Source: Tomocerus qinae (lineage: Eukaryota; Arthropoda; Collembola; Entomobryomorpha; Tomoceridae). Taken from it: a DNA stretch of 64,000 bases. Under the pieces are notes generated by a model. The model was not told the DNA's origin and searched no databases. It saw only the letters and a list, made by a program, of their open reading frames with translations. Position 1 is the first letter of the stretch; each line of letters opens with the position of its first letter. A program made the position numbers and the translations under genes. Location of the stretch: positions 65,383,884-65,447,883 of the forward strand of contig CM034547.1 of the NCBI GenBank assembly GCA_020055645.1, written 5' to 3'. Below, in pieces: positions 1 through 18,151 of this stretch.

Positions 1-3000
1 TTACTTAAATCTCTGTATCACAACCAATAGATCTGCTATGTGCCTCTTTATTGTAACAAATAGTAGCTTTGTGGTAATATGGACAATATAAACTTCCTTC
101 CTTACTTTATCTATGTCAAAACCTTGTCCACTATCACTCTTACCATCCCTATCTTATCAATTTCATTTTACTCAGATTGCAGTTAACTCGACTAGGAGGT
201 TGTCGCCGAGAAAATGAAACTCTACTCACTCACTCCTCTTTCAAACTAACTTACAATCGAATGAAATCGAAATCAGACAATCTTGACCGATACTAAAAAG
301 AAAACTAGTAAAACTTACAGATACGTAATTCACTCAAGGACCTAGAACTACATTGCGCCTTTGCGACATCCTTCTAAATATTGTTGTTTTTTACTATATG
401 CTCCTCCCTCTTTGGATCCGAGACCGGGTGCATTAAGATAAAATAGTGTCTCTCAGCTGTCTAGCTCCAACTAAATAATGAACCTCTTAAGGAGGTCAAG
501 ACAGCAAAAAACAAAATAGAGTTATTTGCTCCCTTATGGGAATTTTCAATGTTTTGCTTTCCACGTTTCAACATGCAATCAATTTTTATTAAGCAATGTA
601 CACGTGTTATGTTTTCGTAATAGAAAAATTGAATAAAGGAAAGCATAAAATTATATAACTATGTAACAGCAATGACTACTGAGTAAAAACTTTGAGGCAA
701 TTACGTAAGAATTAAAAATAAAGTATGTACTTGGTTAATTTACAGAAAAATGTACATACATCTCACCATCATCATGAATGAATCATTTGTGCAGGCAATA
801 AAGTAAAGGATTGCATAATAAGTAGTAGTTATATATAATATATTATGTGTTTATCCTGGTCCGGATGTGTGTTTATGTTTGACATTTGGAGGAGATAATG
901 ACAAAAGTAATAGATCAGGAGCTAAATGAGGAATTGACAGATGTAATTCAAGACGAAAGGATCTCTGTCAGCATGTAGGTCATAGTTTCGAAAGTGCTGA
1001 TTAGCTGCTGGGTATACATGAATGTATTAATATACAGTGGTGATAATATGCAAGTATTTTCCTACGCATTGAAAGCCCTACTTATGTTACACGTCAATTG
1101 CCTGAGTTGGCATGATTCAACTGTTGAAATTGACTGATAGATTAGCATGGACGAATAAACATGCCAAATAGGTTTAGTGATAGAAGGCGAGCCGATAGAA
1201 ATCATAAGATGATCTATTTGCTGGTGTTGAATTGGGTTTTGCTATCTGAATGTACTGACGTATACATGACCGTAGAAGCAAATTCACTTTTATATGGGTT
1301 CTTACAACTACTACAGATGTACTCACAGGATTAGGGTTCTTGTAATATTTTATGTTAAGTGAGTCAGTAACGAGTTTCTATTTACACAGAGTCTGATTTC
1401 TATGTTGATAGATCTGTATGGAGAAGCATAGCAAAGATTTGCTTGAAATTGAATGATGAGATGACAATAATATTGTGTAGGATTTTATTACATTCCGGCT
1501 CTAAAGAATACACTTTCCTTTGCGTATTCAACACTCAGAAATAGTATTTGTTCCGGCGTAGGATGCTAAGGCATTCAATCTCCAAACTGCGCTGATAGGA
1601 CTTCTGCACTTGTAGTCCTGACTTGAATGGAATTGAATTTTCTATCTGTCCTCTGCATAAACTTAACTTAAACTGACGAACACAAGTTAAGCTCCTGATG
1701 CTGTTGTTGATCTGATTCGGATGCAATTTGCTGTGTTGTTTGTAAGACTACAAATATGTTCTTTATACTACTTATACAAGAGACATGCCATGGATTACAT
1801 GTTTACATTTCCATTTGTATTTTGTTCGCATTTGATCTGATGCAGGATTGATTTGTTGTTGAAGAAAGGTTATGCTATAGGGAAACTAGTACCAATCTGA
1901 ATATAGGACAGCATTAACTTTATTTTTATATTTATTTTACTTTCACTGCTCTCCTTGTACGAATCGAATAATTTTCTGCGTATATACATTCAATTAGTGC
2001 TGACTTGTTTTCATAGAGCCAAAGATAATTTTCGATCCAAGGTTAGCCTATCATAAAAACCGGTATTAGGTGCTTACAACTGCATTCCAATTCAATTTCA
2101 AGTGACACAAAAAGCTCTTTGGTAATCTTAAGACATATAATACTAGTATACAGCGAAAATTTCGCTTTTTTGGTAAGAAGTAGTCAGTATAATCGCAGAG
2201 TGGAAATTAGTTTCGGGATTTAGCAACACTGGTTTGCGGTGTGAGATATCTAGAGGCTAGAAACATAAGTAAGATGGAAAGGGCAAAGCAAATAAGCAAA
2301 ATAATGTCTGTGAGGAATAAATGTATTTATTTGTATATGGTATTAGATTTGCATGCTTGTTTGTTAAGTCGGTTTGGTCGAATTGGAGTAGTGGTACAAT
2401 GTTTGTCATGATCAGAGAACGAGGAAGGAGCATACTACACATATAGAAAAGGGACATTAGTAGACACATTGCATGGAATGGATGGTATGCTTATGAGATA
2501 AGCCCAAGAGAAATATTACGACATGCCCATAAATCTGCCGACACTTGCTTCTACTTTGTAATTTTCTCATAAAACAAGGAAAGAGCCTCTTGCTTTTCCA
2601 TTACTTCACGAAACAAAATAGATGAGACTATACAGCTTGGGAGAGCCATTCTACAAGAATGCAGGCTGACAAAAAAGATCGACATGGCACTACTTATTAC
2701 TCTAAGTGGACATGTTACAGAGTACAATGTAAATTCTGTAGTTGATAGCAAGAGAGCTTCTGCATTTGTATGTAGAGCAGAGTACTAACGACTAATACAT
2801 AATCCACGAGAGCAGAGGGATAATATACTCTTCTGGAAGACTAAAACAATGCGTCCTAATATTATGTTACATTCGAAAGGTTAATTTTTACAGAGCAATA
2901 ATACCCAAATGGGAATAGCCTATCATTTACTACTACTTGTTTGTAGTATACGGTAGAGATGTGCTGAGTATGCGAAACCCGAATTTTGGCTCTATTTCCC

Positions 3001-6000
3001 CTTGTCTCTACTTCCTATTGAGAAGCAGAGGAGCTTTTACTTATTGTCAGTGTTATGAAGCTAATTGCAAATTATAAGCTCTTCCTCCAACTAGTATAAT
3101 TATTTTCATTCCCTAGCATTCCAGATGTGAGTTCAGCTCACTCACTAAGACAGCACATCATACTAGCATATCATCATGCCTGTGTTTTATTTATTATACT
3201 GTAGAATTCCCAACATTACTCTGTTGGCTAATAGCAGTTGCCATTTCAATACTTTACTACCAAGTAAATTCAGCTTAATAGCCAACAATAATGAAGGTTA
3301 TTACAGCTGAGTGGGATTTCAGTTGATTTCTACTACATTCACTACTGTTTCCTAGACTAGAATTGAGTAATGCACTATAGTCATCCCGTATAGGTAATAC
3401 CTCTGTTTCACACACAGTTAGACACTTTTAATGAAGACTCCTGAATGTAAATGTAATCTATCTATCCCCCTGAAGGCTTCAAAAGATGAGTAACTTTACT
3501 ACACACACTTAATAATATATTTACTACGTATAGATCCTAAAGTAATACTATTATGTACATTATTATTCAAGCAAATGGGCTCCACAGAGGATATTACTTT
3601 ACACTGTTACAGTTGACTACTATAATTGTAAGGTCAGTTAACAAATTAGCAACTCAATAAATGCATTTCTTAACAAGAAACGAATTTCAAATGAAAATCC
3701 TATCGCTGAAAAATCTTAAATTTATATAGCCATATTATCCTTTAATACCTTTGAAATACCTAACTGAAAATTAATATTACAGGATATGTAGGTAAATAAA
3801 CGTGGATTGCTTTATATCTGTCATTAAGGAAGATTTACCAGTCATTAATTGTTAATGTGTTGAGAATTCCAAGGTCCCTTTCCAGTCATATCTTCCGTGG
3901 GATCCACTTTTAATCCTTTGATATAATGTTAGTGTTAATGTCAATAAAAACATATACACTGTAGGATCTATTTCAACATGCACCTCAGCAAAGCCACCGG
4001 GGAAGCTTAAGAAATAAACCCAAAATGATACAAAAACAATTCTTTCCCTGAGTACCTACTCAGTTATTATGTATAACAATTGTAATGAGCACAGCAGTAG
4101 ATCTAAATCCCTCATTTACACTTTTCTATAAACAATACACAATTACATGGTGCGCATGTTTTTGAAGAAACAAAGAACTGACTATGCCCACAATATTAAT
4201 GATTTAATTATCAACCCCAGACAAAGAGACCGAACCCTAAAAGGAGTTCGTATGACATCTGCAGTTTATTGTATACAGAAATAATCATTCAACACAATAC
4301 TAATACATGTTGTAAGACTAGTTAAGCCTGCTTACATTTTGAAGCCTGAAGCACAAGAGTAGAGAGCTGCGACTATTTAGCCACGGATATTAATTCTACT
4401 GTAAAGTCACAATCAGGGAATTGTTGCCAATAATCGGCTTTGACTTACATTTGCAGTTGCAACTTCAGCACTGCAGCGGAAGCATTCGCAGAAGTAGAAA
4501 TGTGGTTAAATTACATGGAATTATACAAAGAGAGTTCACAACTAAGAGGAAACTCATGCCAAACGTTTCTCCGGGCAGTCAGGCACATTGTGCACACAAA
4601 TTTCCGTATCAGTAGACTAATCTTAATGTAAAATAGTGGAGGCATAAAATATTATTGGAATGTACTTACTTAGTTTCTTGGTGTGTAGGTAATTTTGTCT
4701 ATAAGTAGGCACTCGGACACTGTCGCAAAGCTAACGATGGTGGCACATATTTAAGTTAAAACTTGCAATGGCAGATGAAACAGAAATCACTCGGTAAATC
4801 AATTTGTTTAGTGCATGAAAGTGAAGCAAATCGTGTAAATCACATTTCATGAACATCTAATGGTGATAAAAAGGATTGTGGACCATTTTGACCCAGTGTA
4901 ATTTAACGATTATACAAAAGTCACGATTACGGATGTTAGAAAATTTATTGCGTTATCCATACGCATATAGGTAGTAGTAGTTAAGCTTTCAAGAATGCGT
5001 TAACGTTATACACTGTCTGAGCCCAAACTATTCATGTAGTTAAATTCGTTGTGCTACATTAAATAGAAGTAGACATTTATCAAAGATGGAACATTGTTCT
5101 TCTGGATTTGTCTAATAATGAGTTTCAGCTGCCCTGTCTCGTGTCTTTGAATTAGTTGCACATGCATGAAAGCCAATAGGTCTAGTTTATTCCAGGAGTG
5201 TGTCTAGATCCAAACTAAATAGTTCAACTAGGAAATAGTGCAAATACCAACGTGTCTCTTGCTCAGCTGGCTCGTTAATGTATTGTGCAAAATTTCCTTT
5301 AGATACGATACTCCACGATATAGGGAGCGAGGACACGACGACAGTTCCTTTTCTGAGAAAGTCGAATGCACAGTACAACGCAGTTGAACTACCTACTACT
5401 CCTTGTACGTTTATTTGATGTAATTAGAAATTACACAGACCTAATAATAATAATATCCGAGTGCACTCTACAATCCCATAGGATGTTACACTTCGTAGCT
5501 TGTTTATAATATTAAAGTGCATGTGGGTCTGAGTGAACACAAGCACTACTTAATGTACTTAATAATGAGTCGGTGTCTTTCTGATCAACAGCCTCTGCTC
5601 AACTGACTACTATCTGTCGTCTTTCCTCACCAACTTGAAAATAGTAAATACTGGTCTTACTTAAGCCATGTATACATGCATTTTGTGTGTATTGTTTGGG
5701 ATGCTTTGCTTTGGTAGGAGGTACAAAGTGCGACACTCTTTTCGCTGTGTTATGCATGTATATACGTAATACGTTGTAATTGCACTCTTACTTACGTCTT
5801 ACATTAACTGCTATTAAATATACCATATGCAGTGGAATGAAATGCAATGTAACCTCTACCATAACTTTAAATTCTCTTAGATGTGTTTAGGCATTTACAC
5901 AGCTTTGCTTCCTAGTCTCCTTAGCCTTGTTTGCCTTATTATTAAAATTAACAACCATGATTATGGACGTTATCTTGTGGTTTTTGCACAGACCGTGTTC

Positions 6001-9000
6001 TTCTATTTATGCAAAAGACATTGTTTTACCGCACGGCTCAATTCTTCATTTCTAAGTACAAATTCATCAAAAACAGTAGTTTTACTTGGTTCTACCAAAA
6101 TCATATTAATATGTATTGTAGTCTGCTTATGTATACTTCATATAAATATTCTAAATAAAGCTTACACTAAAAATGTATATACCTGTCAGTTTAGATTTTA
6201 GATTGATATTGTACTACAATACCGAGTTCGCATATCACAATGCAATTAATTGAATAGAATAATTTATGCCGGTGAATTCTTTGAAAAGTACTAGTTAGGT
6301 TTGTTATATAAATTCGTAAGTTTATTCGTCGGTACGAAAATTCACGAACGTATTGACAGATTTTTACCAATATGATATGACCAATGTACAAAGTTTGTTG
6401 AAATTGAAATTCCGGAATCTAAATTGAGACGAATTAACATTAACATGGCAAATATATTAAAACAAATCATATTAGAAATAAATTTATTACAAACACTTGG
6501 TGTTGGCCATAATAAGCTAGACCTAGTATAAATGATTCATGTACGCATGTATTTCGTACCTACTCCATGTATTTAACAAAAAGGTTAGGAACTGCATACT
6601 GAATTTATATGTTATATATTTTCGAGTATTATACTGATGCTATAAAAAGACCAAGCAAAAATGCGGATACCTAATACTCTACATGGTACAGATAGAATAT
6701 GGTATGTTATATTGTTCATGTTCTATCTGGCTGTCTGTCTGCAATCTGTTCTATGTCATGTAACAGAGTTTAACTATGGGATTCATCTGCAAGTTTCCGT
6801 GCGTATTTCTCAGCTATCACTTCTCAACGTGCTGGCTAACTGAAGAAGAGATAATGACACAAATCTAAATCCAGCAAGACTATTTTTCGTATCGTCAGCT
6901 ACACAAATATCATATATCAAAATAAAGTCCTTTAGAAAAATTTGTTAAGTAATTCCAGCATTGAGTTTTACATCCTTTTTAGCCAAGAATCTTCTGAATG
7001 ATTTTGCTTACTGCTTTTTCTCCCCTCCCTCGTCTTCTTACTTATTCTATGTAGGTCTTTTCGTGTCTCATACTCAGTTTAGTGGCTTTGCTATGCTCAT
7101 CCTTCCTTTCGCTATAGGATAAGACAACGCATAGGACGGGATTGCAAATTACAATGCGTTGTTTTGATTTACATACCATGCCCACATTTTCATTCCCTAT
7201 CTATCTACATACTGGATGTACTGTGTACAATTCTGTATATTAAATCACCAATGCTTTTCAACCAAGTCTGCAATCTTAGTTAACAATAATACGTTGAACT
7301 GTTCTCAACACTCCTTCCTTTTCATCATATAATAACTATTACATCACACACTAGGCATCCATAATCGTAAACATCTTTAATTTCACTTACACGAGTTCTT
7401 ATGTACTGGGATTGGTGTATACCCACGAATATACGTCTAATTATTATCTATCTCCAATATGCGTATTAGTACTAGAAATTTTTAATTAATTTGAGCCTCT
7501 GGCTCAGAAATATGATTAAAATTTTCTATACATAGCTGCTGGTCATACTCTCATATTACCAAAAATAAAGACAAGACAAATATCGAGGAAAAATGATGCG
7601 TTCTTCAAAGCAAGAATTATTATCTTCTGTAACGAAGATGACTCGGATTATCTTACTTAACCTCTATACTATAGTATATAAATAAATTGTTGTCTTTTGG
7701 TTAAACGCTTACTTGACTGCACTGCGGTGTGTCATTTATTTGTTCATTTTGGCTGCTAGAGATTTGGTGTAGCTGAGATATATCTGTGTTCAGTCAGACA
7801 AAATACTCACTTTATCCTGTAGTAGACTGCTGTAATAAGTAGAGGTATTAGCATTAGCACGGGAACCATGTGTCTTTGTTATGCTATCTAATCTAACGTA
7901 ACGAAACAAAACAAAAAGTCAGCTAACTATACGTGTATAGGTAGGTTTCGTAACCTAAATCAGCGTCTAAACCTCTATATAATATTTGCCACTCTATTAT
8001 GTGGAGTAGGTAGTTGAGTCGAATTTGACTTGTCTGTGATGTGATTGTACGAGTATCGGAGTGTTGGAAGGAAAAGTGAGAAAAACTACAGTAGGAATCT
8101 CTAAAGACGTGCATTTGTTTTTATAGCAAACAGAACTTTTTTGTCAGGGTTTGTAAGAACGGATTTGTATGTAAGTAAGTACCTAACTATGTAAGTACGA
8201 ATGAACGAGTCCGTACAGCGGGAATAGTGATGTGATGTGATGTAAGGAAGATGCAGAAAATCTCTACCGAGCATTTGCAAAAAGGCCAGGCACACTACAG
8301 GCACATGCCTTCTTATCTTTTATAAATATAGACAGCTTTATGTAAGCTCCCCTAATCTATAGAGTTAGCCTGTGCATGTGTAGTTCAGTCAAGTAAAGTA
8401 TATACAGAAAGAAGAAGTTCAAGCCAAAGTCAAGTCAAGCAAGATTCTTTAGCTATTTCAATGCTCCGAAGCGAGACACTAAAAGAACACAATCTGCAAT
8501 CACTAAAACAACTGACAGAATGCAGAATGAGACCGCACCAAATGAACTAGCATTGAAAAAGTCTTAATAATTATTTCTTCAATGAGTTGTCGTTTTCATG
8601 GTGGAGGTTCTTTATGGAGTAATAACAACTTCACATCACAGTTAGAGCTCTCTTTTCGGTAACTCTATTTTCCAGTCCTTCAATGTACACAAACAGAAGT
8701 CAGAATTCTAAGCATAATTTAAGTATCCATTAAGTATATCTAATGTACAAACTTCTCATATGCCTAAGATTGTTTAATTGACATTGGGATATTATAAACA
8801 TGAGTTGCTAATGCTAACATGCTAAACCAATCCATCTGGGAAGAAGCAATAAAGAAAACCACAAAAACAACTCTGAGGAATGATGGGTAAGCGTTTGCAA
8901 CTCTAATACTTATATAGCCAGGATCTAATATTACGTTATATGTATCTGCCTTCGTGTTCACACTTCAACTCATACTAAGTATTATACACACTTATCAGAT

Positions 9001-9639
9001 CACTTATGCTGGAACTGTTTCTTAATGCATTTACAAGATTTAAATCCTCTGCAAACAACTTTTCACATCTATTTGCACAACATTGTTTTCCTAAGACTTT
9101 TATTATAAACAAAGAACAAAAATAGATTGGACGCATCCTTTATGAAGCGTAGACGGACCGATTCTAAGCTTACATTTCATTCTTCTCCTCACAATTTAGG
9201 GAATTAGCACATAAATTAAAAAATATATTGTGTCAAAAGCCAATTCTGACTTTGACTACCTACATGTAAAAACATTAGCAAGAATAAATGGCACACTTTG
9301 CGGAGAGGGTCTCACTACTTACTTTTTAACAGCATCTCATCTCACTAGAGCAAATATGCATAATGAATTCAAATCACATTACTAGATGCTAGATTGCTAC
9401 CTAAACCTAGAGGGATGAGCTAAAATGAGCTTTATCAAATAAATACGATTCTGTTCCTGCATAAATACTTCAATTCTAAGGTCTTTCTTTTTGTAGTTTA
9501 TATATCTACCGCATCAAATGTATATTTGATGAATGCATTTAATTCCAAATACGTATAATATATTTTACGCAGGGACATTGACATGATTTATAAGTATACT
9601 TACAAATACAGACGGATTCTATTCGTCGTGCTAAAATAA
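1..9639. other. Gene-poor AT-rich region
   Basis: I see no gene here. The open frames are all short (about 60-106 codons), lack family resemblance and lie in AT-rich sequence rich in GTAGTA and ATATGT runs. No tRNA, rRNA or repeat array was recognised. It could be intergenic DNA or intron of a gene whose exons lie to the left of the window; the sequence does not decide between these. Confidence 0.5.
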
Positions 9640-9648
9640 ATACCAATT

Positions 9649-10143
9649 ACCGTATTAATCGAATTAATTCTCCGGGTTTTTATTGTTTCATTGGTATTTT
9701 TTAGCTCTTGAAAACGAAGATAATCGAAATAGTTAACCAGCATAGACTAAGTATTCATAGCAGAAAAAAGCTTTTTCTGCTATAAGACACACAAAGTCCA
9801 TTTACCAATCTGAAGGCTTAATCTTAGTATATGGTTAATCAGGTGGTGAATTATTTCGATACGGAGAATTATTTTACAAACCGTCAATTTTTATTGAAAT
9901 CCGGGTACATAGAAAAGTAAATTGTTCCTCGACTATCATATTCTCCATTATGGGGACTGGGGTTAAGTAAATTTGCACTAAAATACCCACAACCTGACCT
10001 GACCTACTGAAACTTAGATTGGGATGGTGAATTATCTCGATACGGAGAATTATTATTATTTTGCCCCTGAAAACGATATAAATCAAAATAGTTACCCGGG
10101 GGAGCACTATTTCAATACGGAGAATTAATTCGATTAATACGGT
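9649..10143. mobile_element. 495-bp non-autonomous inverted-repeat element (MITE) with 9-bp target duplication
   Basis: The left end begins ACCGTATTAATCGAATTAAT and continues to about 26 bp; the right end is its exact reverse complement, ending at 10143. The element is flanked on both sides by ATACCAATT (9640-9648 and 10144-10152), a perfect 9-bp duplication that fixes the boundaries. Inside are three diverged copies of a unit around ATACGGAGAATTA (near 9858, 10038 and 10115) and a direct repeat of a TGAAAACGA...AATAGTTA block (about 9709 and 10069). No transposase is encoded. A 9-bp duplication is typical of Mutator-like elements among others; the superfamily assignment is inference. Confidence 0.8.
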
Positions 10144-11049
10144 ATACCAATTTGATAGCTGATTTAAACTATTTAATGGTAATCTAAGTAGTTACCAATT
10201 TACATATCTATGTACTTGCGGAATTTCAAAGCGCCCATGCTAAATAATATAATATATTATTATAGTTGGTAATAATTATTAATATTAGTATAGGAAAATA
10301 ATATTTTAATAACTACATTCTGAGTCATTCTGAGATATTTGTAGCAAATTTTCTTTCAGGAATAAAATTCTTGTTCCATGTTTCAACAGTCAGGAAATGG
10401 AACTCTTCTTTTCCACAGTACGGTATGGTATGACACATGACATCAGCCTCCCGATTTTCCCTTCTCAGATTATAAAGACCAATATTACAATTTGAAATAA
10501 TATCTTTCTTAGTTCTCATTCACCCAAATTAAAAAATGTTACTCGTGATAAGTCAGGGGTAACCAGAGTTGCTAGTAACGAAAGCTAACAACACGAATAA
10601 TTTGACCCTAGGTCAAACCAAGGAAAATAGAAGGGTCAAACTAGGGTCAAATTATTTAACTAGTAAACAAGTTTTAGTATATTTTTTGACTCTGGGTTTT
10701 GAGTAAGTAACTCATTGTGTACACATTATACCATTATAAAGTTGTAGTTGGAGAAAGCTACTTTCTCCAAATGAAATAAAATATATTTCTTTATTTCCAT
10801 CCAACAGCACAAAAAAGTTTACATGTATACAAAAGAAGTTTCATGTGCTGCGCTGTAGCTACAATTTACAACTCCCAAAATTATATGATAAGGCCATATA
10901 CGGCTGTTCTCATCAATTACTTATTATTGTAATTTTATCCTAATTGCCTAATATTAAACTTGTTATTGTAATTCGTTGTGTTGCCAGTAAAATTATGAAC
11001 TTATCACCTAAAATTAGAAAATAAAATGTTTTTTGCAGTCCCGGGATTA
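10144..11049. other. Intergenic, with two small hairpins
   Basis: No gene is seen. Two small inverted repeats stand out: 10596-10656, whose arms begin AATAATTTGACCCTAG and end with the near-perfect complement, and a 10-bp arm hairpin at 10748-10770 (TTGGAGAAAG, CTA loop, CTTTCTCCAA). Either could be a degenerate element end or a chance hairpin. Confidence 0.4.
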
Positions 11050-11350
11050 CTGATAGTTTCAGTAGTCCGTGAAACCGCTATTTGGGAGTTGCACCTGGAT
11101 ACGCATTCTGATTGGTCGAAATTTTTTGAATCCAGCGATCTGATTGGTTAGTGCAGTAATGAATATTCTATAGATTCCCCAGATGGGGGAATTTTAACAA
11201 CATTTTGCAATTACTACAAAATACAATACATCCATGAATATTATACACAATGTATACAAAGTTTAAACGTTGCAATATACAACAACGAAGTCGAATCATT
11301 ATGAATCATTTGCCCATAGTAATATAAACATTCGTTTTGCAAAACACCAG

Positions 11351-11891
11351 GCCCCTATTTCACAATAATTACAAGTCTACAACTACAAACTTGTAGAATT
11401 GTAGTTTGTAAACAACAAATACTTGTCATATGCGTTTCATGAAATTTTTAGGAATTTCGTTGACAAGTCACAAATACTTGTAAATTGTAGCAACACTTGT
11501 AACTGTTCACTATGGTTACATTGCAATTGTTGATCATCTAGTATTCACCTCGGGTAATTTATCTCCTATTAACTTACTAGTCACCTAGGTGACAGTTGAC
11601 TGCTCAATACATTTTCAATCAAATGTGTGCCTCAGTATGGAGTTACAATGAGGCGATGGAGGTCTAGGGCACTGTAGAATTTGTAGCTACAAGTCCTACA
11701 ATTTACACAAACTTGTGAAAACAAAAGATGGTAATGAAAACAATCTTTGACAATTCAATCATTACAATTGTAATTACAAGTGAATTTAATTGTAAATGTG
11801 ACAAATTGTAAGTTTCTTTGTGAAACAAAAATGACACATGTTTGTCGACAACTACTTGTACTTGTAGACTTGTAATCATTGTGAAATAGGG
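11351..11891. mobile_element. Nested inverted-repeat element in the left arm of the palindrome
   Basis: The left end reads GCCCCTATTTCACAATAATT and the right end is its close reverse complement (…ATTGTGAAATAGGGC), with about 30-bp terminal repeats rich in ACAAGT/ACTTGT motifs. CCAG occurs on both sides. The undisturbed right arm of the host palindrome (around 12302) carries this site once, as AACACCAGCTATAAACAG in reverse complement, so it serves as an empty-site control and supports a 4-bp CCAG duplication. No coding capacity is seen. Confidence 0.75.
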
Positions 11892-12051
11892 CCCAGCTAT
11901 AAACAGAAGTACAAATCGATGTTATATGAACATAGTAATTTAAAACCTTGTTGTTGAAATGCGAATTCAATATTATAATAATTTTACTACATTACTAAAT
12001 TGATAACATAGCAATCCCAAGAACATCAGACAGAACTCTGTAGAACTCTTC

Positions 12052-12145
12052 GGCTGAATTTAGGCAGCGGTACTTCGTTTCCGCTGTTGCCACTAACCCC
12101 CGATACCTCCCGGCGGCAACGAAGTACTGCTGCTTAATTTCAGCC
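12052..12145. mobile_element. 94-bp foldback element, short copy of family also found at 20496
   Basis: It begins GGCTGAATTTAGGCAGCGGT and ends with the near-complement (…CTTAATTTCAGCC). It is flanked by a perfect direct repeat GAACTCTTC at 12043-12051 and 12146-12154. The terminal repeat and the CGTTGCCG motif match the ends of the larger copy at 20496-20970, so both belong to one family. It sits near the centre of the 11050-12603 palindrome and is too short to encode anything. Confidence 0.75.
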
Positions 12146-12603
12146 GAACTCTTCCTCTGTTCTGGTTATTGCTATTTTGCTATTATAATTTTAGTAAATG
12201 TATGTGATCAGTTGTAACCAAATGAAGAAAAGTATTATTGAATTCGCCGTTCAACATCAACGTTTTTTAGCCCATTACATCGATTTGTGCTTCTGTTTAT
12301 AGCTGGTGTTTTGCAAAACGAATGTTTATATTACTATGGGCAAATGATTCATAATGATTCGACTTCGTTGTTGTATATTGCAACGTTTAAACTTTGTAAA
12401 CATTGTGTATAATATTCATGGATGTATTGTATTTTGTAGTAATTGCAAAATGTTGTTAAAATTCCCCCATCTGGGGAATCTATAGAATATTCATTACTGC
12501 AATAACCAATCAGATCGCTGGATTCAAAAAATTTCGACCAATCAGAATGCGTATCCAGGTGCAACTCCCAAATAGCGGTTTCACGGACTACTGAAACTAT
12601 CAG

Positions 12604-13129
12604 TACAGTTCATTCGTTCATTGTGATTATTTATCCCGATTTCTCTGCCGTATCAACAGCAAGCGTTGCATTGCAAGTTGCAATTTTACAACACAAAAGT
12701 TCAATGCAACTACAATCTAACTTTCGCGAAAAATTTGCACTCACCTTGATTTAGTGGCGGAACTTTACAGGTATTCAAACATCAGGAGCAGCCTATGATG
12801 TTTGATATTGCCATTTCCAGAAATCATCGAAAATAGAATTTCTCCTCATTCATTTCTCCAAAGGTCCAGGCTTCAATCAAGCTCTATTACATTTTATTCA
12901 TTCAACTACACCAAGAATATCCACTGCAATCCAACCAGGTTCAGCAAGTAAGTTTTTAAAATATACGTAAAAATAGTTACATTGCTAAATATTCATTTTT
13001 ATTAATCTTATTGATAGGCGGCTGCAGAAAGTGTTTCTCAAACCATACCATTGAAAATAATCGCGATTTTGGTATGTTTTATAGGGTTGGGAACTATTTT
13101 GATCCAGTAACAGCTGTTTTACTACAGTC
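12604..13129 (+). promoter_or_regulatory. Presumed PDHB promoter and 5' UTR region
   Basis: This segment separates the palindromic element from the PDHB start codon. A good donor (AGCAA|GTAAGT, exon end 12947) pairs with an acceptor at TACTACAG (12127+1000, exon start 13128), which would splice a 5' UTR exon to the exon carrying the ATG. The transcription start was not identified. This is inference from splice signals only. Confidence 0.4.
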
Positions 13130-17772
<4,643 letters not shown>

Positions 17773-17971
17773 AGTTTTCTGTGAAGTCGTTCGTAAATTC
17801 ATTACCAGGAAGGCGATGATCCAAAGATGGTTTCTGAGTAACCGAATCAATTTAGATAGATGCATAGGACATTATGACGTATATGGACATATCCATATTA
17901 ATCTGACCTCTCAAACAAATCTTTCAATGCTAGATTTTCATAATTTAATGTGAACAGTAACGATTGGTCTC

Positions 17972-17977
17972 AATAAA
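17972..17977 (+). terminator. Poly(A) signal AATAAA, PDHB
   Basis: A canonical hexamer lies 200 bp after the PDHB stop codon and before the convergent TMEM192 stop. It is the only AATAAA on this strand between the two genes that I noticed. Confidence 0.55.
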
Positions 17978-18151
17978 AGAGTATAGAAATATGAGCTATA
18001 CTTAATTGGTGTGAAAACATTCAGTCTCACAGTAGTTAACCTATAGTATTACATTGATAAAACGTTAAAAATTGCTAAACTCTAAAGTTACATCTAGAAA
18101 CCGTTAAACTGATGTAAATTGTATGTCTAATCTCTAAAATTATAAATGACT

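Larger units (their letters stand above)
11050..12603. mobile_element. 1.55-kb palindromic (foldback) element, host for two nested insertions
   Basis: The two ends are long inverted repeats. About 300 bp starting CTGATAGTTTCAGTAGTCCG at 11050 recur as the reverse complement ending at 12603 with very few differences. Further inward the arms continue but diverge (for example CAAATCGATGT and GCGAATTCAATA recur in both). TA lies immediately outside both ends (11048-11049 and 12604-12605), compatible with a Tc1/mariner-type TA target, although TA could simply belong to the palindrome. No transposase frame is present. The left arm is interrupted by a second element (about 11351-11891) and the centre by a 94-bp element (12052-12145). 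It lies a few hundred bases upstream of the first PDHB exon. Confidence 0.75.

Noticed and set aside
5773-5800. AATTGCACT resembling a miR-92 seed
   Set aside because: Only the seed matches and I saw no convincing hairpin around it.
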